Shown: positions 51,808 to 60,494 of the stretch, in pieces
Layout of the letters: each line of letters opens with the position of its first letter
Position numbering within the stretch: the first letter of the stretch is position 1
Assembly: GCA_036806345.1 (NCBI GenBank)
Contig: DAIROT010000001.1
Span: 39,488 to 103,487, forward strand
DNA: 64,000 nt
Origin: QHCF01 sp003244275
GTDB taxonomy: Bacteria; Actinomycetota; Acidimicrobiia; Acidimicrobiales; QHCF01
Direction: 5' to 3'
The notes under the pieces: model-generated
Database searches by the model: none
What the model was told of the DNA's origin: nothing
Seen by the model: the letters and a program-made list of their open reading frames with translations, nothing else
Program-made: the position numbers and the translations under genes

Positions 51808-51835
51808 AGGCGTCATATTTTGCGAAAAATAGCCT
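51808..51835. promoter_or_regulatory. AT-rich interrupted inverted repeat between the GH15 and ABC-F genes
   Basis: TATTTT-GCGA-AAAATA forms a 6-bp stem with a 4-nt loop, extended by AGGC (51808-51811) and GCCT (51832-51835) with a 4-nt bulge. Such an AT-rich block is unusual in this sequence. It could be a terminator, an operator, or an attenuator in the ABC-F leader. Confidence 0.45.
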
Positions 51836-51897
51836 CACCTGCGGAGCGTCTGTTGCCCGGTCCCAGGTGAGTCGCTGAGCAGTGGGAGATCGATGAG

Positions 51898-53505
51898 GTG
51901 TTAGAGGTCCGGTTGCTGGACGTGGAGGTGGGCGGGCGCCTGGTAGTGGCGCGGGCCTCGTTCAGCGTGCGGGCCGGCGACAAGGTGGGCCTGGTGGGGC
52001 GCAACGGGGCGGGCAAGACCAGCCTGTTGGAGGTGCTGGGGGGAGGGGCGGCCCCAGCCGGAGGGCGGATCGTGCGCCGGGGAGCGCTGGGTTACCTGTC
52101 CCAGGCGCCGCCGTCCAGGGGGGCGGGGGTGGAGGCCACCGCCATGTCCCACGTGCTCTCCGGCCGCGGGCTGGACGAGGCCGGCCAGAGGCTGGAGAAG
52201 CTGCTGGCGGCCCTGGAGGAGGACCCGTCGGAGGCCAATGTGGCCCGATTCGGGCGGGCCGAGGAGTCCTACCGGGCCGACGGCGGCTACCAGGCCGAGG
52301 CCGACGTGGCCCGCATCACGGCCGGCCTGGGACTGGCCATCGAGCGGGTGCGGGGCCCGCTGCTGGGCCTGTCGGGGGGGGAGCGGCGCCGGGTCGAGTT
52401 GGCCCGCATCTTGTTCTCGGGCAGCGACATGTTGCTGCTGGACGAGCCGACCAACCACCTCGACGCCGACGCCAAGGCCTGGCTCATGACCTTTCTGGCC
52501 TCCTACCGGGGGGCGTTGGTGGTGGTGAGCCACGACCTCGACCTGCTGGACGAGGCCATCACCCGGGTCCTGCACCTGGACCGGGAGGCGGTCGAGGGCG
52601 AGGGGGCAATCGTCGAGTACCGGGGCACCTACTCGCAGTACCGGGCCGCCCGGCGGGCCGACGAGGAGCGCCAGTCCGCCCTGGCCCAGCGCCAGGCGGC
52701 CGAGATCGCCCGGGTGACCACCCAGGCCGACAGCATGCGCCATCAGTCGGCCAAGCGGGCCAGGGTGGCCAAGAACCTCGACCACCGGGTGGAACGCCTG
52801 CGAAGCGAGGCGGTGTCGGGGCCGGCCCGGCGCCGGGCGGCCGGGTTCAGGTTCCCGACCCCGCCCAAGGCCGGGCGGGTGGTGCTGGAGGCAGCCGGCC
52901 TGGTCAAGGGTTTCGGCGGCCCGCCAGTGCTGTGCGGGGTCGACATGGCCGTCGAGCGGGGCCAGCGTCTGTTGGTCATGGGGCTCAACGGAGCGGGCAA
53001 GACCACCCTGTTGCGCATCCTGGCCGGGGTGAGCGAGGCCGATTCGGGGACGTTCCGCCTGGGCTCTGGGGTGTCGGTCGGCTATTACGCCCAGGAGCAC
53101 GACGGGCTGGTCCCCGAGGACAGCGCCGTTGCCCACCTGCGGGAGCGCTCGGGCGCATCGGAGCAGGAGTCGCGGGCCCTGCTGGGCATGTTCGGGCTCT
53201 CCGGGGCGGTGGCCCTGCAGGAGGCGGGGACTATGTCGGGAGGCGAGAAGACCAAGCTGGCCCTGGCCCAGCTGGTGGCTGGGCGCCACAACCTGCTGCT
53301 GCTGGACGAGCCGACCAACAACCTGGACCCCGGGGCCCGGGAGGCAGTGGCCGTCTCGCTGGCCGCCTGGCCTGGGTCGATGGTGGTGGTCAGCCACGAC
53401 GTGGACTTCGTGAGGGCGCTGGAGCCGGACCTGGCCCTGGTGCTGCCGGACAACACCGTGGACCGATGGAGCGACGACCTGGCCGACCTGGTGGCCCTGG
53501 CCTGA
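51898..53505 (+). CDS. ABC-F family ATPase
   Basis: Soluble twin-ABC protein acting on the ribosome (translation or antibiotic protection). Domain 1: GRNGAGKTSL, LSGGERRRVELARIL, MLLLDEPTNHLD. The linker (about 245-325) is rich in Arg/Ala/Glu (ADEERQSALAQRQAAEIARV). Domain 2: GLNGAGKTTL, MSGGEKTKLALAQL, LLLLDEPTNNLD. No membrane segment. 535 residues, GTG 51898. It has a leader of about 100 bp containing an inverted repeat, which may regulate it, as seen for other ABC-F genes. Confidence 0.92.
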   Translation: MLEVRLLDVEVGGRLVVARASFSVRAGDKVGLVGRNGAGKTSLLEVLGGGAAPAGGRIVRRGALGYLSQAPPSRGAGVEATAMSHVLSGRGLDEAGQRLEKLLAALEEDPSEANVARFGRAEESYRADGGYQAEADVARITAGLGLAIERVRGPLLGLSGGERRRVELARILFSGSDMLLLDEPTNHLDADAKAWLMTFLASYRGALVVVSHDLDLLDEAITRVLHLDREAVEGEGAIVEYRGTYSQYRAARRADEERQSALAQRQAAEIARVTTQADSMRHQSAKRARVAKNLDHRVERLRSEAVSGPARRRAAGFRFPTPPKAGRVVLEAAGLVKGFGGPPVLCGVDMAVERGQRLLVMGLNGAGKTTLLRILAGVSEADSGTFRLGSGVSVGYYAQEHDGLVPEDSAVAHLRERSGASEQESRALLGMFGLSGAVALQEAGTMSGGEKTKLALAQLVAGRHNLLLLDEPTNNLDPGAREAVAVSLAAWPGSMVVVSHDVDFVRALEPDLALVLPDNTVDRWSDDLADLVALA

Positions 53506-53542
53506 GCTGGTTATCGGCGTCTGGGTTGGGAGTCTTGCGCCA

Positions 53543-54502
53543 GTGCCGGTGATCACCACCATTGCCGACGGCATTCGCCAGATCGACACTCTGCTGGGCG
53601 GCTGGGAGCGGATGACGGCCGGCTACCTGGTGGAGGGTTCGGCCCCGCTGCTGGTGGAGACGGGCAGCCAGAGCTCGGTGCCGGTGCTGCTCGGCGCCCT
53701 GGACGAGTTGGGCCTGGGGCCTGGCGACCTGGCCGGGGTGGCGGTGACGCACATCCACCTGGACCACGCCGGTGGGGTGGGCGACGTGGCCCGGGCCTTT
53801 CCCGAGGCCACCGTGTACGTGCACCCCAAGGGCGCCCGTCACCTGGCCGACCCGGCCCGCCTGATCGACTCGGCCGGTCGGGCGTACGGCCCCCTGCTGG
53901 ACTTGCTCTATGGCCGCTTGGATCCGACCCCAGCCTGGCGCCTGCGAGCCCTGGCCGACGGCGACGAGGTGGTGGTGGGTCCTGATCGGGTGCTCACCGC
54001 CGTCGACTCGCCTGGGCATGCCCAGCACCACCTGGGCTTGCACGACTCGGCCACCGGCATCTTGTTCGCAGGGGACGCGGTGGGAGTGCGCCTGCCCGAT
54101 GTAGGCGTGCTGAGGCCGGCTTCGCCGCCGCCGGATTTCGACCTGGACCTGGCCATCGGGTCACTTCACCGCTTCGCGGCGCGGGCGCCCTCGGGGCTGG
54201 CCCTGGCCCACTATGGGTTGCTGGGCGACCCGGCCGGCCTGTTGGCCGAAGCCGAGGAGACGTTGCGGGCCTGGGCCGGGGAGGCCACCCGGGCCTGGAG
54301 GACGGGGGAGGACATCGCCGGCGCACTGCAGCGGGCCTTCGGTGGCTCGGATCCCGGCGCCGTTGCTGGTTCCGGCGCCGAGCCGGTCGGGCTGGCTCGG
54401 ACCGGGCGGGAGAGGCTGGAGGTCCTCAATGGGTTTCATTCCAATGCCGCCGGGTTGGCGCGCTGGCTGGAGGGTCGTGACCGCCGTCCGGTCCCTCAAT
54501 GA
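53543..54502 (+). CDS. MBL-fold metallo-hydrolase
   Basis: Metallo-beta-lactamase-fold hydrolase with the zinc motif THIHLDHAGG (HxHxDH), the downstream ligands in DSPGHAQHHLGL (His) and FAGDAVGV (Asp), and a C-terminal helical region (about 215-319) with SGLALAHYG. 319 residues, GTG 53543. The beta-lactamase-like superfamily is broad; this group is often annotated as ribonuclease Z-like or glyoxalase II-like. Substrate unknown. Confidence 0.9.
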   Translation: MPVITTIADGIRQIDTLLGGWERMTAGYLVEGSAPLLVETGSQSSVPVLLGALDELGLGPGDLAGVAVTHIHLDHAGGVGDVARAFPEATVYVHPKGARHLADPARLIDSAGRAYGPLLDLLYGRLDPTPAWRLRALADGDEVVVGPDRVLTAVDSPGHAQHHLGLHDSATGILFAGDAVGVRLPDVGVLRPASPPPDFDLDLAIGSLHRFAARAPSGLALAHYGLLGDPAGLLAEAEETLRAWAGEATRAWRTGEDIAGALQRAFGGSDPGAVAGSGAEPVGLARTGRERLEVLNGFHSNAAGLARWLEGRDRRPVPQ

Positions 54503-54551
54503 CCGCTCGGGGGCGCTCTCGTCTGGCTCGTCGACGGCCCGGCCTGCCAGG

Positions 54552-54935
54552 ATGACGCCCATGCACAGCAGAGCTCTCAACCGCTGGCGGTTGCCGCTGG
54601 TCCTGGCCGGCCTGGCGTTGGCGGCCGCCTGCACTCCCATCAATGTGCCGGTGTCGTCGGCCAGTCCCCCGGGTGGGCGGCCTCCATCGGGCGCCGCCGC
54701 CACTGTGCTCCTGGAGAAGGTCAGCTTCGACCCGTCGACCGTTACCATCAACGTCGGCCAGACGGTCAAATGGGTCTGGAAGGATGCTCCCATACCCCAC
54801 AACGTGACATTTTCCGACTTCCACAGTGCCACCGTCACCAATGGCACCTACTTCCACACCTTCAACCAGCCCGGGACCTACGCCTACAGCTGCACGCTGC
54901 ACCGACAGATGGTGGGGACGGTCATCGTCAAGTAG
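54552..54935 (+). CDS. Cupredoxin (plastocyanin-like) lipoprotein
   Basis: Exported blue-copper protein. The lipobox LAAAC gives Cys27 after a hydrophobic signal; a Ser/Pro/Gly linker follows. The type 1 copper ligands are all visible: His83 (PHNVTF), Cys114, His117 and Met120 (YSCTLHRQM). The order of strands (LEKVSFDPSTVTINVGQTVK) matches small amicyanin/plastocyanin-like proteins. 127 residues; ATG 54561 is an alternative start. Likely electron carrier on the membrane's outer face. Confidence 0.9.
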   Translation: MTPMHSRALNRWRLPLVLAGLALAAACTPINVPVSSASPPGGRPPSGAAATVLLEKVSFDPSTVTINVGQTVKWVWKDAPIPHNVTFSDFHSATVTNGTYFHTFNQPGTYAYSCTLHRQMVGTVIVK

Positions 54936-54971
54936 GGGACCGGGAGAGCCGACCGGCACCGGTTGCCGGCG

Positions 54972-55610
54972 TCAGAAGACCCGGAGGGCGGCGTCGTGGT
55001 CCCGCTCGCGCCGGGCGAGGGCCCGCAGGACGGCCAGGGAGCCGTGCTGAGTGCGAGCGATTCCCACCAGGACCCTGATGGCTGTCTCCAGGGCCCCTTC
55101 GGGAATCTCCGGCGTGGGCAGCCCGAGACTCACGGCCAGATCGTCGATGTGGACGGTGATCTCGACCTGGCGGTTGTCCAGGTAGTCGTCGAGGAGCATC
55201 GCCCGCCCGCCGAAAACCTCCACCAGGCGGTCCGCCGGCTCTCCCGGGAGGCGCTCCTGCAGACGGCGGAGGCACTGTCTCACCAGGGTCCTCAGGGCGT
55301 CGTGGCCCCCGGCAGCAGACTCCAGGGCGCGCTGGCGGACGCCGACATTGAGCTCCGAGTCCAAGTCATCCGCTCCGACCAGATCGGCGTAGTACTCCAC
55401 CGCGGTGACACAGCGCGCGTCAACCGGTGGCGGCTCGGCATCGAGGTAGGTCTCCACCTGGAGTAAAGCTCGACCGAGGTGGCCGGCCAGGGCACCGATC
55501 GTCATGCGGGGGAGCGCACTCGGATGGTCCCACTGCGCCCCCAGGCGAGGGTCAGCCAGCAGTTCGGTCGCCCTGCCAGCCACTTGGATGTAGGCATCTC
55601 GCTTACGCAT
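54972..55610 (-). CDS. Mycothiol-dependent maleylpyruvate isomerase-type DinB-fold protein
   Basis: 212 residues. Four-helix metal-binding DinB fold: start RKRDAYIQVAGRATELLADP, LAGHLGRALLQVETYL (metal His and Glu), VEYYADLVGADDLDSELN, and VEITVHIDDLAVSLGLPTPE with the third ligand region. This is the maleylpyruvate isomerase / mycothiol S-transferase N-terminal domain common in actinobacteria. The reaction is not known. Convergent with the cupredoxin gene. Confidence 0.78.
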   Translation of the reverse strand: MRKRDAYIQVAGRATELLADPRLGAQWDHPSALPRMTIGALAGHLGRALLQVETYLDAEPPPVDARCVTAVEYYADLVGADDLDSELNVGVRQRALESAAGGHDALRTLVRQCLRRLQERLPGEPADRLVEVFGGRAMLLDDYLDNRQVEITVHIDDLAVSLGLPTPEIPEGALETAIRVLVGIARTQHGSLAVLRALARRERDHDAALRVF

Positions 55611-55665
55611 GTGGTTCTCCGGTTTGAACTGGCATCAGGCCACTAGCAGCTGGAGGCAATTGGTT

Positions 55666-55753
<88 letters not shown>

Positions 55754-55796
55754 CGGCGTCCCAGGGTAACCTTCTCGAAGGGTCCGGCGTCTCGTG

Positions 55797-55896
55797 CGGC
55801 GGCTGGGACCTGCGCAACGGATTCCCCGTGAACCGAGTCAGGGCCGGAAGGCAGCAGCTCTCAGCGGGAGAATCCGTGTGCCGCAGCCAGCCTGGC
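55797..55896 (+). ncRNA. ffs: Signal recognition particle RNA (small, 4.5S type)
   Basis: The universally conserved SRP tip is present as GTCAGGGCCGGAAGGCAGCAG (55836-55856, with the GGAA tetraloop). Outer stems pair GGCTGG (55801-55806) with CCAGCC (55887-55892), and GCGCAACGGATTC with GAATCCGTGTGC. About 95-100 nt, directly upstream of dnaX, as in many actinobacteria. Exact ends are estimated. Confidence 0.9.
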
Positions 55897-55958
55897 CGTC
55901 GCACCGGGTGCCGGGACCCGCGGGAAAAGGGGGTGCGGGGGGAAAGTAGGGTTGGGCC

Positions 55959-57794
55959 GTGGCTGACCAGCCTTCCCGGCCCCACCAGTCCCTGTACCGG
56001 CGCTATCGGCCGCAGCGCTTCGAGGAGGTGAGGGGCCAGGCCCACGTTGCCCTGGCCCTGCGAAACGCTGTGCGCGACTCCCATGTGGGTCATGCCTACC
56101 TGTTCAGCGGCCCACGGGGGACGGGCAAGACCTCCACTGCTCGCATCCTGGCCAAGGCCCTCAACTGTGCCTCCCCACTCGATGGTGAGCCCTGTGGGAT
56201 CTGCACCTCGTGCGTGGAGGTGACCAAGGGGGCCTCCTTGGATGTCCACGAGCTCGACGCGGCCTCCAACAACGGGGTGGACGCCATGCGGGAGCTGGTA
56301 TCCCGAGCCGCCTTGGGCACTCCCGGGCGGTGGAAGGTCTACATCGTCGACGAGGTCCACATGCTGTCGGCGCCGGCCTCCAACGCCATGCTCAAGACCT
56401 TGGAGGAACCTCCGGGCCACGTGGTCTTCGTGCTGGCCACCACCGACCCGCACAAGGTGCTGCCCACCGTGCGCAGCCGGACCCAGCACTTCGAGTTCCA
56501 CCTGCTGTCCGGCCCGCTGCTGGCCGAGCTGCTGACCCATGTCGGAGCCGACGCTGGGCTGGAGCTGGAGTCCGACGCCATTGACCTGGCCGTGCGAAGG
56601 GGCAATGGATCAGCCCGTGATGCCCTGTCGGCGCTGGACCAGATGGTCGCCGCCGGGGCGACGGGTTTGGTGGCTCTCGACGACTCCGCGGCCATGATTG
56701 ACGAAGTGGTCGAGGCCATGTGCGAGCGGGATACGGGCCGTGCCCTTGTGGCGCTGGCCGAGGGAACAGGCGCCGGGCGGGAACCTCAACATGTGGCCGC
56801 CGAACTGCTCGAACATCTGCGTCAGGGCTTTCTTGCCACCCTGGCCCCCGGGCTGGTGGCCCTGCCTGAGGCGGGTCGGGTCCGCGCCGCCGATCAGGCT
56901 CACCGGCTCGGCCGACCCGGGGTGGTGCGGGCCATGGAGCTGCTGGGGCAGGCCCAGATCGACATGAGAGAGGCTCTTGACGCCCGCATCGGCCTGGAAG
57001 TGGCCGTGGTTCGACTGACCAGCCCGGAGGCTGACGCCTCCCCTGCCGCCCTCCTCGAACGGGTTGAACACCTGGAACGGCGACTGGCCGAGCTGGAGGA
57101 GGGCCATCCGGCCCAGGGCAGCCCGACGTCCGGCCCAGAGCCAGCGGCGCCCGCCAGCGGGCCGGCCAGGGCCGCTTTGGGTGCCCTGCGCCAAAACCGC
57201 GTCTCGCCGCCGCCGAGCGACCACGGGGCCCCCGACGCCGAGACGTCCCACCCGGCCGTGGCTGTCCAGCCGGCTCTGCCGGCCCACCCGGCCGTGGCTG
57301 TCCAGCCCATCTCAGCGGCTCCGTCGGGTGCCGCCGACGGCGGCCCTCCGAGCCGTGACGACCTGGCCAAGGCGTGGGGTGACAAGGTGCTGGCCGAGTT
57401 GAAGGGTCGGGCCCGTGCCCTGTATCGGGCTGGTCGATTTGTATCGGCCGATGGGGCGACGGCTGTGTTCGCCCTACCGGATGAGGTGCACCGTTCCTAT
57501 TGTGAGGTTTGTCGGGGCGAGGTGGAGGCGGCTCTGGGGGCTCATTTCGGCCTGCCCGTGGCGCTGAGGCTGGTGGCCGAGGGGAATGAGGGCGACTCCT
57601 CTACCCCGTCTGGGTCTCCGCCCTCTGGGTCTCCGCCCTCTGGGCGCGACCCGGGCATGGCGCAGTCGTCCGGCCGGGACGCGGGCATGGGCCCGGCCGG
57701 CGATGATCAGACCGGGATGCGGGACACGCCAGCCCGGGTAATGTCAGTGGAGGATCGCCTCTTGCGGGCCTTCCCCGGCGCCGAGGAAGTGTGA
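55959..57794 (+). CDS. dnaX: DNA polymerase III subunits gamma and tau
   Basis: Clamp-loader motor and replisome organiser. AAA+ domain: SLYRRYRPQRFEEVRGQAHV, Walker A GPRGTGKTST, zinc module with Cys in LNCASPLDGEPCGICTSC, Walker B VYIVDEVHMLS, sensor ATTDPHKVLPTVRSR. Domain III follows, then a Pro/Ala/Ser-rich linker with in-frame duplications (a 23-bp segment coding HPAVAVQP twice; SGSPP twice) and a conserved C-terminal tau domain (DLAKAWGDKVLAELKGRARA). GTG 55959; 611 residues. Whether a shorter gamma is made cannot be told; no obvious slippery A run was seen. Confidence 0.94.
   Translation: MADQPSRPHQSLYRRYRPQRFEEVRGQAHVALALRNAVRDSHVGHAYLFSGPRGTGKTSTARILAKALNCASPLDGEPCGICTSCVEVTKGASLDVHELDAASNNGVDAMRELVSRAALGTPGRWKVYIVDEVHMLSAPASNAMLKTLEEPPGHVVFVLATTDPHKVLPTVRSRTQHFEFHLLSGPLLAELLTHVGADAGLELESDAIDLAVRRGNGSARDALSALDQMVAAGATGLVALDDSAAMIDEVVEAMCERDTGRALVALAEGTGAGREPQHVAAELLEHLRQGFLATLAPGLVALPEAGRVRAADQAHRLGRPGVVRAMELLGQAQIDMREALDARIGLEVAVVRLTSPEADASPAALLERVEHLERRLAELEEGHPAQGSPTSGPEPAAPASGPARAALGALRQNRVSPPPSDHGAPDAETSHPAVAVQPALPAHPAVAVQPISAAPSGAADGGPPSRDDLAKAWGDKVLAELKGRARALYRAGRFVSADGATAVFALPDEVHRSYCEVCRGEVEAALGAHFGLPVALRLVAEGNEGDSSTPSGSPPSGSPPSGRDPGMAQSSGRDAGMGPAGDDQTGMRDTPARVMSVEDRLLRAFPGAEEV
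57609..57644 (+). repeat. 15-bp tandem repeat in dnaX
   Basis: tctgggtctccgccc occurs twice (57609-57623, 57624-57638) with a partial third copy, coding SGSPPSGSPPSG near the DnaX C-terminus. Frame-preserving. Confidence 0.85.
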
Positions 57795-58270
57795 GAACTG
57801 TGTCGACCAATGAGTCAGGGCCGACCAATGAGTCAGGGCCCAGTGAGGTATCCGCCGACCAGGCATCCGAGTACCTTGGGCCCGCCCTGCATCCCGCCCA
57901 GCCCGGTTGGGCTGGCCAGGCGGAGCCATCCGAGCTGGTGGATGACTCGTCCGAGCAGGTCGATCTGGCCGCGTTGATGGGCCAGGTGGCTGAGATGCAA
58001 CAGGGCCTGGCCGAGGCCCAGGCCAGCGCGGCGGCCAAGGAGGTGGAGGGCGTCTCCGGCGGTGGGGCTGTTCGGGTCGTCGCCACCGGCGCCATGGAAT
58101 TTCGCTCGGTGAGCATCGATCCTGCGGCGGTGGAGCCTGGCGATGTGACCATGCTCGAGGATTTGGTCCTGGCGGCAGTGCACGATGTGGTGGCCAAGGT
58201 AGGAGAGCTCAACCGCCAGGTGTTGGGTCCCCTGGGCCTGGGTGGCCCGGACAGCCCCTTCGGCGTCTAG
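57791..58270 (+). CDS. ybaB: YbaB/EbfC nucleoid-associated protein with an N-terminal extension
   Basis: DNA-binding dimer encoded between dnaX and recR in most bacteria. The YbaB core starts near residue 58 (LAALMGQVAEMQQGLAEAQA, VRVVATGAMEFRSVSIDPAA and EDLVLAAVHDVVAKVGELNR). The usual length is about 100-110 residues; here 159, because of an acidic, disordered N-terminal extension holding an 18-bp duplication that codes TNESGPTNESGP. GTG 57791 overlaps dnaX (GTGA). A start at an internal codon would give the normal length and cannot be ruled out. Confidence 0.88.
   Translation: MRTVSTNESGPTNESGPSEVSADQASEYLGPALHPAQPGWAGQAEPSELVDDSSEQVDLAALMGQVAEMQQGLAEAQASAAAKEVEGVSGGGAVRVVATGAMEFRSVSIDPAAVEPGDVTMLEDLVLAAVHDVVAKVGELNRQVLGPLGLGGPDSPFGV
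57805..57840 (+). repeat. 18-bp tandem duplication at the 5' end of ybaB
   Basis: gaccaatgagtcagggcc occurs twice in a row, perfectly, in frame. Confidence 0.9.
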
Positions 58271-58290
58271 CCGCCACCAGCTGGCGAGGC

Positions 58291-58890
58291 GTGTACACCC
58301 GAGCGGTCCAGGAGCTCGTCGACGAGCTGGGCCGTCTCCCCGGCATAGGCCCCAAGTCTGCCCAGCGCATCGCCTTCCACCTTCTCATGGTGGCCAAGGA
58401 AGATGCTCTGCGACTGGCCCAGGTCATCACCGAGGCGAGGCAGCGGGTTTCGTTCTGCGTGCGTTGCTTCAACGTGGCCGAGGGCGAGCTCTGCGAAGTG
58501 TGCTCCGACGCACGTCGCGACCCGTCGGTGATCTGCGTGGTGGAGGAGCCCCGCGACATTGCGGCAGTAGAGAAGACCCGTGAGTATGGTGGGCTCTATC
58601 ACGTGCTCCAGGGCTCCCTCAATCCCATCGAGGGAGTAGGTCCCGACCAGCTCCGGGTACGGGAGCTGGTGGGTCGCCTTGGCGGGGAAGTGGTGACCGA
58701 GATCATCTTGTGCACCAATCCCAACCTGGAGGGAGAGACGACCGCCATGTACCTGGCCCGGCTGTTGAAACCCTTCGGGATCAAGGTCACCCGTATCGCC
58801 AGCGGCCTGCCGGTGGGTGGTGACCTCGAGTACGCCGACGAGCTGACCCTAGGCCGGGCGCTGGAGGGGCGTCGGGAGGTCGATGCCTGA
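58291..58890 (+). CDS. recR: Recombination mediator RecR
   Basis: Works with RecF and RecO to load RecA at gaps. N-terminal HhH (LGRLPGIGPKSAQRIAFHLL), Cys4 zinc finger (CVRCFNVAEGELCEVC), Toprim domain (VICVVEEPRDIAAVEKTREY), and Walker-B-like C-terminal segment with GLPVGGDLEYADELTLGRAL. 199 residues, the family norm. GTG 58291 follows ybaB after 20 bp; its end overlaps the exonuclease start by 8 bp. Confidence 0.96.
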   Translation: MYTRAVQELVDELGRLPGIGPKSAQRIAFHLLMVAKEDALRLAQVITEARQRVSFCVRCFNVAEGELCEVCSDARRDPSVICVVEEPRDIAAVEKTREYGGLYHVLQGSLNPIEGVGPDQLRVRELVGRLGGEVVTEIILCTNPNLEGETTAMYLARLLKPFGIKVTRIASGLPVGGDLEYADELTLGRALEGRREVDA

Positions 58891-59797
58891 TCCCGGCGTG
58901 AGGGTGTACCTGGTGGACGGTACCTACGAGCTGTTCCGCCACCATTTCGGCCAGCCGTCTCATCTGGACGTGGATGGCAAGGAGGTCGCCGCGGTACGCG
59001 GAGTGCTGGCCTCGGTGCTGGGTCTGTTGGAGGAGGGCGTCACCCACATCGGGGTGGCCACCGACCACGTGATCGAATCGTTCCGCAACCGCCTGTGGCC
59101 GGGCTACAAGACCGGAGCGGGGGTGGCTGCAGAGCTGCTGGACCAGTTCCCCCTACTGGAAGAGGCGCTGGGCGCCTTGGGCGTGGTGGTCTGGCCCATG
59201 GTGGAGCTGGAAGCGGATGATGCTCTGGCCTCAGTGGCAGCGGTGGCGGCCGAGGACAGCTCAGTGGGCCAGGTGCTGGTTTGCACACCGGACAAGGACC
59301 TCGCCCAGTGTGTGTCCGGCCGACGGGTGGTGCAGCTGGACAGACGTCGTCGGGCGGACGGCACCGGACCATTGGTGGTGGACGAGGACGGCGTGCGAGC
59401 CCGGTATGGCGTGGCCCCGGAGTCGATACCGGATTGGCTGTCCCTGGTGGGCGACTCGGCTGACGGCTTTCCCGGCCTGCCCGGTTGGGGCGCCAAGTCG
59501 GCGTCGGCCGTGCTGGGTCGCTATGGCCACCTGGAGGCGGTGCCTGATGCACCCGGCCAGTGGGAGCTGACCGTGCGCGGCGCTCCTGGCCTGGCTGCCA
59601 CTCTGGCGGAGCAGCGGGAGCTGGCCATGTTGTTTCGAGATCTGGCCACCCTCCGAGTGGATCGAAACCTGGTCAGCGGGGTCGGAGATCTGGAGTGGGG
59701 AGGTGCCCGACGGGCCTTCGCAGAGGTCTGCCGTCGCCTCCGAGCTCCCGGACTGGGCCAGCGGGCCGACGAGCTGGGCGCCGGTCGCCACCGTTGA
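58883..59797 (+). CDS. 5'-3' exonuclease (FEN/PolI N-terminal-like)
   Basis: Stand-alone flap/exonuclease of the T5-exonuclease family, 304 residues. Metal-binding acidic residues appear in LVDGTYELFRHHF, ATDHVIESFRNRLWPGYKTG, ELEADDALASVAAVAAED, CTPDKDLAQCVSGRRVVQLD and VGDSADGFPGLPGWGAKSAS (HhH2). In actinobacteria it is often the sole partner of a PolI with degenerate domains. ATG 58883 lies within recR. Confidence 0.9.
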   Translation: MPDPGVRVYLVDGTYELFRHHFGQPSHLDVDGKEVAAVRGVLASVLGLLEEGVTHIGVATDHVIESFRNRLWPGYKTGAGVAAELLDQFPLLEEALGALGVVVWPMVELEADDALASVAAVAAEDSSVGQVLVCTPDKDLAQCVSGRRVVQLDRRRRADGTGPLVVDEDGVRARYGVAPESIPDWLSLVGDSADGFPGLPGWGAKSASAVLGRYGHLEAVPDAPGQWELTVRGAPGLAATLAEQRELAMLFRDLATLRVDRNLVSGVGDLEWGGARRAFAEVCRRLRAPGLGQRADELGAGRHR

Positions 59798-59863
59798 TCT
59801 GTCTGGATTTGCCCTGGCCACTGGGCCGACTGCTGGGGAGGCCCATGACATCGTGCCCGGCAA

Positions 59864-59876
59864 CCGCTCCGAGCGG
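59864..59876. terminator. Small hairpin between exonuclease and YceI genes
   Basis: CCGCT-CCG-AGCGG in the 128-bp gap between convergent genes. Short; weak support. Confidence 0.3.
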
Positions 59877-59925
59877 GTGATCCTGGAAACGGTCGGTGGT
59901 GGCTCGAGCTCCTCCCCCGGGCTGC

Positions 59926-60480
59926 TCAGGCGGTGGGAAGGGTGAGGTCCACCTTGATGTCGACGTCGTCGCGCATCTTGATGGCGCCCATCATGGCCGA
60001 GTAGGGCTTGAGGCCAAAGTCCGTCTGCTTCACATTGACCGCCGCGGCCACATTGCCGTTGTCCTCAACAGTCGCCTTCATGGTCACCGGGCGGGTCTGG
60101 CCGGAAATGGTCAGATCGCCGATGATCGAAAGGTTGGGGGCCTCCCCCTGCACCGCGGTGGACTTGAAGGTGATCTCCGGGTGCTTCTGGGTCTGGAGGA
60201 CCTTCTCGCTGGCGTTCTTGCGGATGTCACCGCGGTCCTTGTCACTGAGCGGCTTCACCCCGCCCTTGGCCTCTAGTATCTCGAAGGAGTCAGGGTCCAC
60301 GGTGACCGAGACCGCGCAGGCGCCCGGATTGGCCGGGTCCAGGTCTGCCGTGCCGCTCCAGCGGGTCGCCGCCAGGACCAGGTCGTGGGCCGCCTTGGCG
60401 CCCATCCCCGCTCGATAGGTGTGGATGGTCAGCTTCCCGTTGTCGGGACCGATGGGATGATTACCGCTCGCTATGGCCAT
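59926..60480 (-). CDS. YceI-family lipid-binding protein (cytoplasmic form)
   Basis: Lipocalin-like beta-barrel that binds polyisoprenoid lipids in characterised members. Typical segments: GKLTIHTYRAGMGAKAAHDL, SVTVDPDSFEILEAKGGVKP, RKNASEKVLQTQKHPEITFK and GDLTISGQTRPVTMKATVED, ending in VKQTDFGLKPYSAMMGAIKM. No signal peptide, so unlike many YceI proteins it should stay in the cytoplasm. 184 residues. Preceded on the minus strand by TAGGAT, 8 nt from the ATG. Confidence 0.9.
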   Translation of the reverse strand: MAIASGNHPIGPDNGKLTIHTYRAGMGAKAAHDLVLAATRWSGTADLDPANPGACAVSVTVDPDSFEILEAKGGVKPLSDKDRGDIRKNASEKVLQTQKHPEITFKSTAVQGEAPNLSIIGDLTISGQTRPVTMKATVEDNGNVAAAVNVKQTDFGLKPYSAMMGAIKMRDDVDIKVDLTLPTA

Positions 60481-60488
60481 GGACGACG

Positions 60489-60494
60489 ATCCTA
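60489..60494 (-). promoter_or_regulatory. -10 box (TAGGAT) for the YceI gene
   Basis: TAGGAT on the minus strand ends 8 nt before ATG 60480, no ribosome site between; leaderless candidate. It lies at the end of the upstream aat gene. Confidence 0.42.

Noticed and set aside
51901..53589. A 562-codon minus-strand frame opposite the ABC-F gene
   Set aside because: Antisense shadow of a gene with all ABC motifs; no conserved domain.
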